Shown piece after piece: positions 1 to 7,815 of a stretch of 10,589 nt of DNA (positions are counted from its first letter, which is position 1; every line of letters starts with the position of its first letter). Source of the DNA: Larix sibirica (Eukaryota > Streptophyta > Pinopsida > Pinales > Pinaceae). The notes under the pieces were generated by a model. That model was not told where the DNA came from, made no database searches, and saw nothing but the letters and a program-made list of their open reading frames with translations. Location of the stretch: assembly GCA_004151065.3 (NCBI GenBank), contig NWUY0300055626.1:40938-51526 (forward strand). Reading direction: 5' to 3'. Made by a program: the position numbers and the translations under genes.

Positions 1-106
1 TTGGATTGTGACATTCATATAGTTGTATGGTTATGAACATGACTTAAGTTGGATTGCGACATTATTCTATGGTTTTGTTTCTTAGTGGATTTTGGATTGT
101 GACATT
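1..106. repeat. Three short direct repeats at the left edge
   Basis: The 15-base word TTGGATTG(T/C)GACATT occurs at 1-15, 49-63 and 92-106, at 48- and 43-base spacing. The sequence between the words is only loosely alike (TATGGTT recurs), so this is a decayed tandem array of about 45-bp units that probably continues to the left of the window. No coding sense is seen. Confidence 0.7.
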
Positions 107-136
107 TACTATGGATACTTCCCTCGATGGTTATTA

Positions 137-217
137 ATAACTAAATAGCATTTTATTTCAACACTACATATGATGCATAACTAAATAACATTTTCTTTCA
201 AATACTTCGTATGATGC
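137..217. repeat. Tandem duplication of about 40 bp
   Basis: Two adjacent copies (137-176 and 177-217) both begin ATAACTAAATA and end TATGATGC, with scattered substitutions and one extra base in the second. This is a simple local duplication in AT-rich DNA with no sign of function. Confidence 0.75.
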
Positions 218-1020
218 CCATGAATAATGGTCATCTTTTTTATTTAGAGACAATATATAATCAATTAACAAGCAACAAAATAATTAATTCTACAGAGATT
301 GGGATGTACAAAAAATTAAAAATTAATTCTATATTATATTTAAATGTAATACTAAACTAGACTATTATAAGTATAATATGTACATGTGCTTGTTTTTATA
401 TAAAATGTATTTTAAACATCTAAAAAACTGTAATTTTAATTATATAATGAGATGATAATCTAAAATTAAATTATAATGATATATAATTACAATTTAAAAT
501 TAAAATTAGATATAATACATAAATTATTGTAGTACGGTATGAATTCTACATCCATGGTCATAAAATTTGACATTTTTGTTTAAGGGTCATACTCCTTGTG
601 GGAAAATTAAGGAAATTTCATAATCGATAAAAATATTAAGAGTATAATATAGAAAATGTTTAAATAAAAAAATGATAAATTTAATCGCTTTAAGAAAATA
701 AAAATGATTCAAAACTGCACCAAATTCTTAAAAATACCTTGTCTCCAAATTGATGACAATTCAAAATTGATAAAACTTTTAAAATACAATTTTATATTCT
801 TAAATTAAATTTTATTTAATTTTGAAAATTTAAATTAAAAAAGTCTTAACACAATATTTTTTTTTTTCAAAATTTAAATGAAAGTTATGCACAACAAATA
901 ATACTACCTCTACAATTTAATAGTCTATTTTTACTTTCATGTTTAGGATGCTAATCTTTTATTTGCTAGAATTATGACATTTCTCATACTTTGCTACATA
1001 AATTTTCTTATGTTTTCTTT
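218..1020. other. AT-rich non-coding stretch
   Basis: This stretch is dominated by A/T runs and short poly-A and poly-T tracts, including a ten-T run near 858-867. CpG is rare: I count six in the first kilobase of the window. No open frame of interest, structured RNA or terminal repeat could be recognised. It could act as a matrix-attachment-like region, but base composition alone does not show that. Confidence 0.6.
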
Positions 1021-1283
1021 GTATTCCATCTGGTTTGAGGAAACTATGAGTGTACACAACAACAGAGAAGTAAGCAATAGTAGTAGAAGCATCAATAAAT
1101 TATGAGGGAGAACAATACAATTATGAGAAACTCTCTATTAACAGAAGAGACATTGAACATAATTGTTTTGCATATGGACAACACCACCTAGACTACAATG
1201 ATGTCTCCTTATGCTAGTTGCAATCTTGATCGAAATAAAGAAATGTTCCAAGAAATGTGTGCTCACTCTTTTTTTCCCACAAG

Positions 1284-1354
1284 ACAATCCCAAAAGATTT
1301 ATTGTTCTAGTGAATAGAGCTTTTGGAAATGCCCATTTCATTGAATTACTGCAG
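1284..1354 (+). other. Exon-like stretch, unassigned (weak)
   Basis: A pyrimidine-rich tract ending CCCACAAG (1276-1283) is followed by 71 bases open in one frame, which end CAG before GTTTGT. That is the layout of a plant acceptor, exon and donor. The open frame reads NPKRFIVLVNRAFGNAHFIE followed by LLQ. The PKR-(F/L)-(I/L)-V-x-VN pattern is loosely like the start of the diacylglycerol-kinase/long-chain-base-kinase catalytic domain. However, the residues after VN do not match its usual proline- and glycine-rich loop, and no neighbouring exon was found. It may be a fragment of an old gene or simply chance. The opposite strand is also open over 1138-1371, and I give that no weight. Confidence 0.2.
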
Positions 1355-1930
1355 GTTTGTTGAGTTTTCAATTACTTTACTGGTGAGTTGAAATGCAAAT
1401 AAAATGGTGTTATGTGTGAAATTTCAAGTAAACTCCAAACAAAATTATAACTTGTAAAAACTGAAACTACAAAATCAATGTCTTCAAAATGAATGTCAAA
1501 ATTACCATTGATATGTTTTGGTTAGTTGCATGAAGATGTTAAAAAAATTAATGTCTTATAAACAAAATTGAGAAAACATTAAAGCTCTTCAAACAATGTT
1601 GGTGAGACACTTAAAAAGCAGTGAAAAGCCATGGTCATGATCTAATATGCTGCATGATTGGATCCACAGAAATACATTACACTGTGGGGATTAAAAAACA
1701 TATTTAGTTTAAAAGAAACACTGAATAGCATTACACTAAGTTTAAAAAGCCATATTCAATTTGTACGAAAGAATTAAAACTTATGAGCATGGAAAAAAAG
1801 AGGGGTTTCAATAGCAGTGTTGGTTGTTGCTTCATGGACATACCTGACACCACCTGCAAGAAAAAATTATAAGAAAGGAAAACTCGTCCCAAATAGTTTG
1901 TTCCATATTAACCCCCAACTATTACAAATG
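1355..1930. other. Non-coding stretch, no recognisable feature
   Basis: I found no gene, RNA or element here. The only structure is a weak echo of CATTACACT at 1675 and 1729 (54 bp apart), each followed by an AAAAA(A/G)C(A)CATATT-like word, which suggests one old duplication. Confidence 0.5.
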
Positions 1931-1933
1931 GAA

Positions 1934-1985
1934 ATCTCAAAAACCCTCGACAGTTGGTGATCTCAAAAACCCTCAGCAACTTGCG
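1934..1985. repeat. 26-bp tandem duplication
   Basis: ATCTCAAAAACCCTC starts at 1934 and again at 1960, so the period is 26 bases. The rest of each unit (ACAGTTGG and AGCAACTT portions) is only partly conserved. It is a short local duplication in non-coding DNA. Confidence 0.65.
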
Positions 1986-2101
1986 ACTTTGTACTAATTT
2001 GTTTGTTGCTTGCAACCTTAATGAAATATCGAGTAGGATGTTATTTATTTGTTATTATTGATGCTTTACAGTTAGCACACGGTACCGAATATAAGCATTC
2101 A

Positions 2102-2230
2102 CACCCGTTTCCATAAGACGTGTTGGTTAAACGCCTAACACAAATATTTTGTTTTGAGTGCATGGTGACGAGCAAAAGACACTTGTGACTTTGCACCCAT
2201 TTCCATGAGACGTGTTGCTTAACGTTCTAA
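2102..2230. repeat. Direct repeat of about 37 bp, 92 bp apart
   Basis: CACCC(G/A)TTTCCAT(A/G)AGACGTGTTG is found at 2102 and 2194. Each copy continues with a TTAA(A)CG(C/T)..CTAA tail, to about 2138 and 2230. The spacing and the matching tails suggest two units of a tandem satellite-like array about 92 bp long, or one duplicated segment. Confidence 0.7.
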
Positions 2231-2850
2231 TTAAACTATTCATTATACTTAACTAAAAACGACTTCCTTAGAATCAATCCTGATGGCAGAAGTGTCTTAT
2301 CAAACCTTAAATCTAGTAAAAGTATTCTTTCTCCTCCACTTTTAAAATTTCAAATATAAACACTTATTGAAATAATAATTATTTATATTTTAAATTATTT
2401 ATTTTATTAATAATTATTATTTTAAAAATATATATTTAATGTTTATTTCTATTTTGAAACTCAATAAATTTTATTAGAACTTTTAAGTAGATTATGGCAC
2501 ACTCTAAGTTTTAAGGATTTTATAATTACTCTTTTTTATGTATCCATCATTTTTATTCCTTGCCAAGAGAGGAATATATTTTTCTTTTGAAAGTCAAAAT
2601 GCATTAACTTTCATTAATTGTTTTTTTTAAATGTTTTATAATGTTTGTGTAATTTTAATATTAAATATAATATTTTCAAAAATCAACATAAATTTAGCAA
2701 TTTTTTAAATATAAATTTTTTATTTTTTTATTGATGTAGGACGACTCCAATGGGACATAAATCCCTGCGGGAGTGGTTTTTATTTTCAAAATTTAAAAAG
2801 AAATAAAAATAATTTATTAAACAAAAATTAAAAAAAAATCCACATATCCT
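2231..2850. other. AT-rich non-coding stretch
   Basis: Long A/T tracts are broken only by a GC-richer island at 2735-2780. That island can form a nested hairpin: ACTCC at 2744 pairs with GGAGT ending at 2774, and GGGA at 2752 pairs with TCCC ending at 2765. No coding potential was recognised. Confidence 0.6.
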
Positions 2851-2910
2851 CTGTCCTAAAAGCACCACTCTGTCCTAAAAGCACCACTGTCCTGTCCTAA
2901 AATCACCATT
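2851..2910. repeat. 19-bp repeat, three units
   Basis: CTGTCCTAAAAGCACCACT occurs at 2851-2869 and again, identical, at 2870-2888. A third diverged unit is at 2892-2910 after a three-base insertion. The near-identity of the first two units indicates a recent slippage duplication. The array marks the change from AT-rich DNA to the more balanced block on its right. Confidence 0.85.
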
Positions 2911-3291
2911 GGTCCTCTCTTGCTATCATCCACTTGTCATGTCCTATCAAAATTTGGATTCCTGCAGTCTGCAGATTTTTAGATGTAGAATCCCCTCAAC
3001 TTCTTTCCATGGTGGTGTCGGACACAAATGGTGGAGATCCGTCGTGAGAGATGGAAGCCCTGTTCCCCCTCATTTACAACCGCGAGTAACTGGCTGCCAC
3101 AAAACACTAGTGTGTGCATAGATTCGCTACTCACTCTAATATTAGTTGATAGTAGCATCCTCAACAACTCATCAACGCCGCGATCCACATGACCTCTACC
3201 TCCGTGGATTAGGGGATGGCAAATCCCCAAAACCCACATTTTAATAAACATCTAGTTCGATAGTGTGTTGTTTACCCATCATAAAAAACAC
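2911..3291. other. Unassigned stretch of balanced composition
   Basis: Both strands carry short open frames here (for example 2909-3121 plus and 2979-3251 minus), but neither matches a family I know and they overlap each other. The minus strand at 3182-3226 shares a 45-bp segment with the gag-like remnant upstream of it, so this stretch may be a second piece of the same decayed retroelement. Nothing firmer can be said. Confidence 0.35.
3182..3226. repeat. 45-bp direct repeat, copy 1
   Basis: GATCCACATGACCTCTACCT and the following bases (…CCGTGGATTAGGGGATGGCAAATCC) recur at 3476-3520 with about five substitutions. The copies are 294 bp apart and both end abruptly. Copy 2 lies in the reading frame of the gag-like remnant, on the minus strand. 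Confidence 0.8.
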
Positions 3292-3520
3292 TTAGTTATT
3301 CTGCATAGGTAGGGCAAGAAATAGGAAGAAGGACACCAAAGAGATATCCAGTGTCTCGATCCTATACTCTAGCGAGATCTATTCTTCAATCCGCTACAAA
3401 AATTCGGTCACATTAGTCTTGTCAAACTTTGGTGGGTCCTTCAGCTCTACACTAACTTGCATAGTCACAACATTGGATCCACACGACCTCAACCTCCGTG
3501 GATTTGGCGATGGCAAATCC
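3292..3520 (-). pseudogene. Gag-like retrotransposon remnant
   Basis: The minus strand carries a coding-like run with two internal TAG codons (3394-3396 and 3379-3381), ending at TAA 3292-3294. The recognisable part reads VSVELKDPPKFDKTNVTEFL, then after the first stop RIEE, and after the second ISLEYR. This resembles the N-terminal part of plant retroelement Gag proteins (PPKFDGxxxxEFLxRIEEW type), where the second stop falls at a position usually held by tryptophan (TGG to TAG). No zinc knuckle, protease or reverse transcriptase follows, so it is a short dead fragment. In the same frame, with no clear break, it lies downstream of the TIR1/AFB segment. The family assignment rests on motif resemblance only. 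Confidence 0.45.
3476..3520. repeat. 45-bp direct repeat, copy 2
   Basis: This is the partner of 3182-3226. On the minus strand it encodes a short proline/arginine-rich stretch (DLPSPNPRRLRSC) just ahead of the gag-like sequence. Two copies of a leader segment suggest a tandem or nested pair of element fragments. Confidence 0.8.
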
Positions 3521-3531
3521 GGTAAGCTGTC

Positions 3532-3729
3532 AAAATGAAAGATGGTTGTTTTAGAACTGTTTTACGACATGGTCATAACTGCTTTATTGGTCATACACTC
3601 ACAAAAGTATAGAATGGACTCCAGATTTGGACATCCCTCAAAGATTGCAACAAGACCTTGTTCTTATACACAACCTTCACCATCTTGACGTGCATCCACA
3701 GGAAACACACGGAGATCCCTCAGATCCTT
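3532..3729 (-). pseudogene. TIR1/AFB auxin-receptor F-box LRR gene fragment
   Basis: Reading the minus strand from 3729 to 3532 gives 66 codons with two stops (TAA at 3664-3666 and 3562-3564). Hallmark pieces appear in the order of the TIR1/AFB family: [29 protein letters not shown], then MTNKAV. In intact receptors this is a mid-protein leucine-rich-repeat segment, beginning at the conserved LRVFP motif; the proteins are SCF ubiquitin-ligase subunits that bind auxin together with Aux/IAA proteins. COI1, the related jasmonate receptor, lacks the LRVFP and LYFC wording. The F-box, the N-terminal repeats and the C-terminal repeats are all absent. Homology fades at about 3535, where gag-like sequence continues in the same frame. 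The N-terminal edge (CACATAAG, then GATCTG) looks like an intron acceptor preceded by a pyrimidine-rich tract, and coincides with the end of a 71-bp direct repeat. Confidence 0.75.
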
Positions 3730-3799
3730 ATGTGAGAAGGCAGGGGAGGTTTTGCAACTGCTCCAGCAACACTCACAGATATTCAAAATTCAGAAAACT
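3729..3799. repeat. 71-bp direct repeat, left copy
   Basis: The segment running from TATGTGAGAAGGCAGGGGAG to CAGAAAACT recurs at 5295-5365 with six substitutions and no gaps in 71 positions. Homology stops sharply at both ends. Its left end touches the TIR1/AFB fragment. On the minus strand its end reads like an intron 3' end (CCTCCCCTGCCTTCTCACATAAG). Confidence 0.9.
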
Positions 3800-3830
3800 N
3801 TTTGCATAAATTCAACTATTGCAATCCTAC

Positions 3831-4009
3831 TATGAAATAAACAATTAGCATAATTTCAAATATCCCAGAGGCTTTCTGGAGGTATCCTATCATGAAGTAA
3901 ACGATTAGCATAATCTCAGTGTCGCAGAGGCTTTCTGGAGGGTATCCTATTATGAAATAAACGATTAGCATAATTTCAATATCGCAGAGGCTTTCTCGAG
4001 GGTATCGCT
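3831..4009. repeat. Three 60-bp tandem units
   Basis: The units are 3831-3890, 3891-3950 and 3951-4009. Each begins (T/C)ATGAA(A/G)TAAAC(A/G)ATTAGCA and carries CAGAGGCTTTCT(G/C)GAGG near its end. The length is kept almost exactly while bases have drifted. The 60-bp period is divisible by three, but no convincing protein repeat or flanking gene was found. The word CAAAT..CCCAGAG also appears in the decayed array further right, which suggests a common origin. Confidence 0.9.
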
Positions 4010-4189
4010 ACAAATTCCTCCATCAACTTGGACGACCGGCTACTGGTGTCAGAATCCTTTAATTAAGAAAAATCTCTGTGATCCTGAGAGTTTGCGCACA
4101 CAATATTTCTTAGTGTAACAGGGTGTTTGGCATAAGAGTTTAGAATTACATGGATCAAAATAAATAGTCTTAAATAGTAATGCAAAGGT

Positions 4190-5265
4190 TAATAAGGTGC
4201 ATCAGTGTTGCAAGAATTAACCATACATAGACAGAATCTGGATAAAGATCAGGGTTACAATGCTTCACAGTCTGGAGACGTCATACCAATTCAAGGATTA
4301 GATGTACAGGAATTTGGTTATCCGTCTACAAACCGATTTAGAAATGCTGAATGAGATACACAAAATTCTCTTTTAAATTCGAGTCACAATTAAAGTGTAA
4401 ACTGGAACGGCCATTCAAGATAAAAATGGAATACTCAGAAAATTTAAAAACCAAGATACAGTTCATAATTCAATTACGGGAAAATGCATTTTAATTTTAA
4501 ATAGACACACAGATAATTTAAGGATCTAATTAAAATCATGAAACAATATTCTGGAAGACGCCCCTTCAATTTCTAAGTAGAACCACAGAGTTTGTTAATA
4601 ATCAACTACAATTTACATGCAATCTTGTAGATGCCAATTCATTATCTGAAATAGTGTTAATAAATAATTAAACCACAAATACTTTGCAATTATGGGAGAC
4701 GTTAGTCAATATCTGGAACAGAGACTTTATTTAAACTATAATTTATATGCAAACTGATAGATGCTATTCGAAATCGAACAGGCACACAGGAATTTTTAAG
4801 AATGAAAAATAAATAGTTTAAAGCATGAATTTCTAGAACACTCTTCCAAACTTGAAGTGGATATACAGAGATGTTAAGATAGACCATACACCGAGTTACT
4901 GAGCTAACGCACAGAGAAATTTCCATTAGACCTGGACGATTTAGGCAGATTGAATGAGTTACGGAAGGATAACAGACACAGAGCATATAGAAGTAGGTTG
5001 AAAGGGTACAAGGTCACAATTCATCTGGAAAAGATTTAGATACGCAAAGACTCTTAAAAGTCTAAATTAAAATCAAATCAAATCTGAGATGACCATTGAA
5101 ATGGACACTGAACCTTTAAGGGTTTGAAATTAAAATTAATAACAAATTCTGAGATCGCCGTTGAGATGGAAAACACTGATCTTTTAAAAGCTTCAATTAA
5201 AATGTATGCAAATCCCAGAGATCGCCGTTTGAAAAGGAAGACATAGAGTTCAGTTTGTCTCAACA
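4190..5265. repeat. Decayed minisatellite of about 60-75-bp units
   Basis: Many degenerate units can be followed by eye. Each starts with an ACA(C/G)AGA-like word, continues with a TTTAA(A) word, then AATTAAAAT, and ends near a G(A)CC.TT.(A/G)A..TGGA word. The clearest three adjoin at 5051-5112, 5113-5180 and 5181-5248. They share CT(T/C)TTAA, AATTAAAAT, GAGAT(C/G) and a CC(G/A)TT(T)GA word. Units to the left (for example starting near 4367, 4440, 4509, 4582 and 4721) are much more diverged. Open frames on the minus strand at 4702-4986 and 5078-5266 look like by-products of the repeat. No gene is supported. Confidence 0.6.
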
Positions 5266-5294
5266 CATTTATAGAAATCTAAAGTATGTATACC

Positions 5295-5365
5295 TATGTG
5301 GGAAGGCAGGGGAGGTGTTGTAGCTGCTCGAGCAACACTCACATATATTCAAAATTCAGAAAACT
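5295..5365. repeat. 71-bp direct repeat, right copy
   Basis: This is the partner of 3729-3799. It contains a hairpin-capable GTGTTG (5315-5320) and CAACAC (5333-5338) around a GCTCGAGC palindrome, which is less symmetrical in the left copy. The two copies bracket both tandem arrays. On the plus strand GGCAGGGGAGG followed by TG is purine-rich, like a polypurine tract next to an LTR start, but there is no matching LTR end. Confidence 0.9.
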
Positions 5366-5385
5366 CGCCTATAGTACAGTCTCAG

Positions 5386-5501
5386 CTAACTGTTACAACT
5401 GAGTGTAATCTTCAGCACAGTCATAGACAGTATTAGCTGACTGTTTTACTCAACAGTAACCTACAAAACAATCAGTGACTATTGTAGCTCTGTTACAGTT
5501 G
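5386..5501. repeat. Cluster of CTGTTACA-type direct and inverted words
   Basis: CTGTTACAACTG (5390-5401) and CTGTTACAGTTG (5490-5501) are a near-direct repeat. GTTACAACTGAGT (5393-5405) matches the complement of ACTCAACAGTAAC (5448-5460) at 10 of 13 positions. AGCTAACTGTT and AGCTGACTGTT also recur. Several words fit the plant MYB core YAACKG (5387-5392, 5396-5401, and 5496-5501 on the minus strand). Such clusters occur in retroelement LTRs, but promoter activity is not shown here. Confidence 0.45.
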
Positions 5502-6410
5502 TTTGATACAGCTACATTATGATGACCCCTACGTTCACAAACTTATCTAATAACAACTAATTATAATAAACTCTCAAATATCATCAATCACTTAAGCTGC
5601 TATAGCAAACTAATTAGCACAAATATTTCTGAGTTTACAAACTCATAAATAGAGCATAATTGAAACACACAGGAAAAATAGTGTTTAAAAACTCATTTGC
5701 TATGTATTACTTAAAATCATGATTACAATGCTGGGTATAAATAATGTTTCAACCCAGTTGATCATTAAATGTTTAATTCGACCTTCATTACAAAATTTAC
5801 TGCAGAAATAAATGCAATGTTCTGTTATAGTCTTGAGCCGTTAAATATCTATCTGTAACTGCCTCTTCAAAAACTGGATATGCGGTAACAGAGTTTCTAG
5901 TGTCGCTTCAACCTTTAATGTTTCAGTCGGTTAGGCGGTGGAGACTCTTCAACAATTTGAGTAGTCAGCAAAATCCGATTTTCATGACCTTTCAGGAATA
6001 TAATATATTATTTCTGAGCATTGATGTCTTTTGAATATTTCAGTGGACATCTTCATCAAACGGTGGAGTAATTAATCTTTTTCTAACATTGGTCATCTTG
6101 AAACCACCAATTAAGTAGAAGACATGGGATTATGCTTGTTTACATTTTCAGAGAACATATACAATTGTTTTTGTGCTTAGTTTATGGTCAACTTGAAACC
6201 ATGCAACTTTGTAGAAGTCTTCCTCTTTTGCTAGATTTTGTTTCAAAGAGATTTTCAACCATTTGTAGTTGACCTTGTTGAGTTTTCCACTCTCTGAATT
6301 TACTTGACACTTTGTTGATTGTATAAGATCTATTACTCGCGAGAGTCCAAGACCGATTAAGTCATAACTGCTCTACTCTGGCTGAGTTATTTGGCCATTA
6401 CAATCTCAAA
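5502..6410. other. Long non-coding stretch, probably old retroelement DNA
   Basis: No gene was recognised. The only internal order is the 95-bp-spaced duplication at 6091 and 6186, and short words such as GCCGTTAAAT. Composition and the motif at 6417-6447 suggest the decayed interior or LTR of an element on the minus strand, but no coding domain survives. Confidence 0.4.
6091..6219. repeat. Direct repeat of about 33 bp, 95 bp apart
   Basis: GGTCATCTTGAAACCACCAA and onward (6091-6123) matches GGTCAACTTGAAACCATGCA and onward (6186-6219). Both continue through a GTAGAAG(A/T)C word. This is an old tandem duplication of one 95-bp segment. Confidence 0.75.
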
Positions 6411-6416
6411 GATCTT

Positions 6417-6447
6417 CATGCCACTTTGATACTACTCTCAGATATCA
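6417..6447 (-). other. Decayed primer-binding-site-like motif
   Basis: On the minus strand this segment reads TGATATCTGAGAG and then TAGTATCAAAGTGGCATG. Both recall TGGTATCAGAGC, the site complementary to initiator Met tRNA used by plant copia elements; the second matches at 9 of 12 positions. The bases before it do not end in a clear CA, and no paired LTR was found, so this is only a possible relic. Confidence 0.3.
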
Positions 6448-6624
6448 CATTATAAAAAATATATATAAAGAAGATAAAAAAACACATGAGATCAACAATG
6501 ACACAAAAGACATAACATTAATGAAAAATTAAGCTATATTCAATATATACATAGATGTACATATATATTAAAAAACACCATAACTATCACATACTTGACA
6601 AACTATGATTATAATCTTTAACAA
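6448..6624. other. AT-rich spacer
   Basis: The stretch contains TATATATA tracts and an imperfect palindrome, ATATATACAT-AGA-TGTACATATATAT, at about 6543-6570. No gene was seen. It separates the retroelement-like DNA from the left arm of the large inverted repeat. Confidence 0.5.
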
Positions 6625-7798
6625 CTTTGTGGTTGTTTGATGAATATGGTTTTCCACGGAATGACTTTGACAGTGATGTCGGTGAAAGTCGGTCATTCCT
6701 TGGGCCACAGTACGCGGTGGAAACATCTATTTTGTAAAAGGGTTTCATACTTGAAGCATGTTTTTAGGTTTCGATATTTTTTATTTCAATATTTTCGAGC
6801 ACCTCTTCTAGGAAGCATTGTGAAGCAATGCCTTTGATATGGCCTATGACCTGCTCAACATTTGTTGTCACTTTTTCTGTCAACTCTACGGGATTCCAAC
6901 CCTCGTCTGCTGCATCTGGTGTTGATTTCAATGTAGGTGATCTTTTCCAAGACCACAACAAAAGCTCATCCCTGAGTACGATTTCTGGATGTGCTGAATA
7001 TGTTGACTATGCTTATGAGGGGCAACCAATTTCAATTATCTCATCATATACATAAAATGATATTAAAGTTTCAAACAACAATTCACCCTTCACACTTAGA
7101 CACAATTCTTCTAAATGGAATGACTGTTTTAGATAAGCATATTGTATCTCATTAATATTTGCACATTCACCTTCTGTGCAGCTACACACATGGCATAGTT
7201 GCACACATGGCAAAAGCAAAAGGACCTTCAACAACAAAAGGTGTCAACAAACTTTCCAAATTACGTGGAATCCTTAATGGCACAGTCTCATTGAACTGTA
7301 ACATTCCATTCACATTGTAAGGTACACACGAATCAAAGTTCAAGTGAGTGTCCAAAAGAACAAGGTAAGAGAAACTCAAAAGTAATTCTGAATTCTTATG
7401 ACCTATATTTCCTATCCAATGAATAAACTTAGTAGGCTCGAAATTATTTTGGAATATCTTTCTTGTGTCTTTAAAAAAGATTTTGTTGGGACTCCAACCT
7501 CAATTTGTAACATATATGATATGAAACCTAACAATGCTAATTGAACTGTAAATTTATTTCTGAATCCATAGAAGATCGCACCTTGGAAGTGTTTTATAAA
7601 TAGAGTTTTTGTATATTTTCAATCTTAAGATATACAAAATTCAGGTGGGAAGTCTGCAACAGATTCAGGTGGGAACCGATCAATAATAACTGGATTCGAA
7701 CTCTCTTCGAAATAGGACATTGAGAGATCATGATCAGAACCGTATATAGCACAATTGAATTCATATACTTCCCCCGATGTACTATACATCAAATCATC
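6625..7798 (-). pseudogene. Left arm: broken copy of unidentified gene
   Basis: Coding-like pieces on the minus strand run from the centre outward. The first is 7625-7798 (VEDDLMYSTSGEVYEF, FPPESVADFPPEF). The second is about 7182-7400 (FSYLVLLDTHLNFDS, FNETVPLRIPRNLES, VVEGPFAFAMCA). The third is 7013-7170 (INEIQYAYLKQSFHLEELC). The fourth is 6764-6990 (LLWSWKRSPTLKS, PDAADEGWNPVELTEKV), ending with TAA. A last piece, 6640-6745, reads CGPRNDRLSPTSL. The frame changes between the first and second pieces and at a 17-bp duplication near 7185-7212, and stops interrupt at about 7013. The same words occur, diverged, in the right arm, so this really was coding sequence. I do not recognise the family. 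No signal peptide or membrane segment stands out. An endogenised viral gene is possible but not indicated by any motif I know. Confidence 0.6.
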
Positions 7799-7815
7799 CT
7801 CCACCAAGGGAATCG

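Noticed and set aside
1138-1371. 77-residue minus-strand open frame
   Set aside because: The peptide has no family resemblance and low-complexity composition, and it overlaps the better exon candidate on the other strand.
2909-3251. Two opposing open frames
   Set aside because: They overlap on opposite strands and neither shows a known motif. Chance frames in balanced-composition DNA are likely.
3627-3809. Plus-strand open frame with histidine-rich peptide
   Set aside because: It is the shadow of the TIR1/AFB fragment on the other strand and runs into the N at 3800.
3831-4009. CRISPR-like array of regular repeats
   Set aside because: The whole 60-bp unit repeats with no distinct spacers, and the setting is plant nuclear DNA.
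4702-5266. Minus-strand open frames of 94 and 62 residues
   Set aside because: They lie wholly inside the decayed minisatellite, and their repeated words follow its period.
5310-5365. LTR starting at the TGTTGTAGCT word after a purine tract
   Set aside because: The partner copy at 3750 loses the TG start, homology is only 71 bp, and no LTR end or primer site follows.
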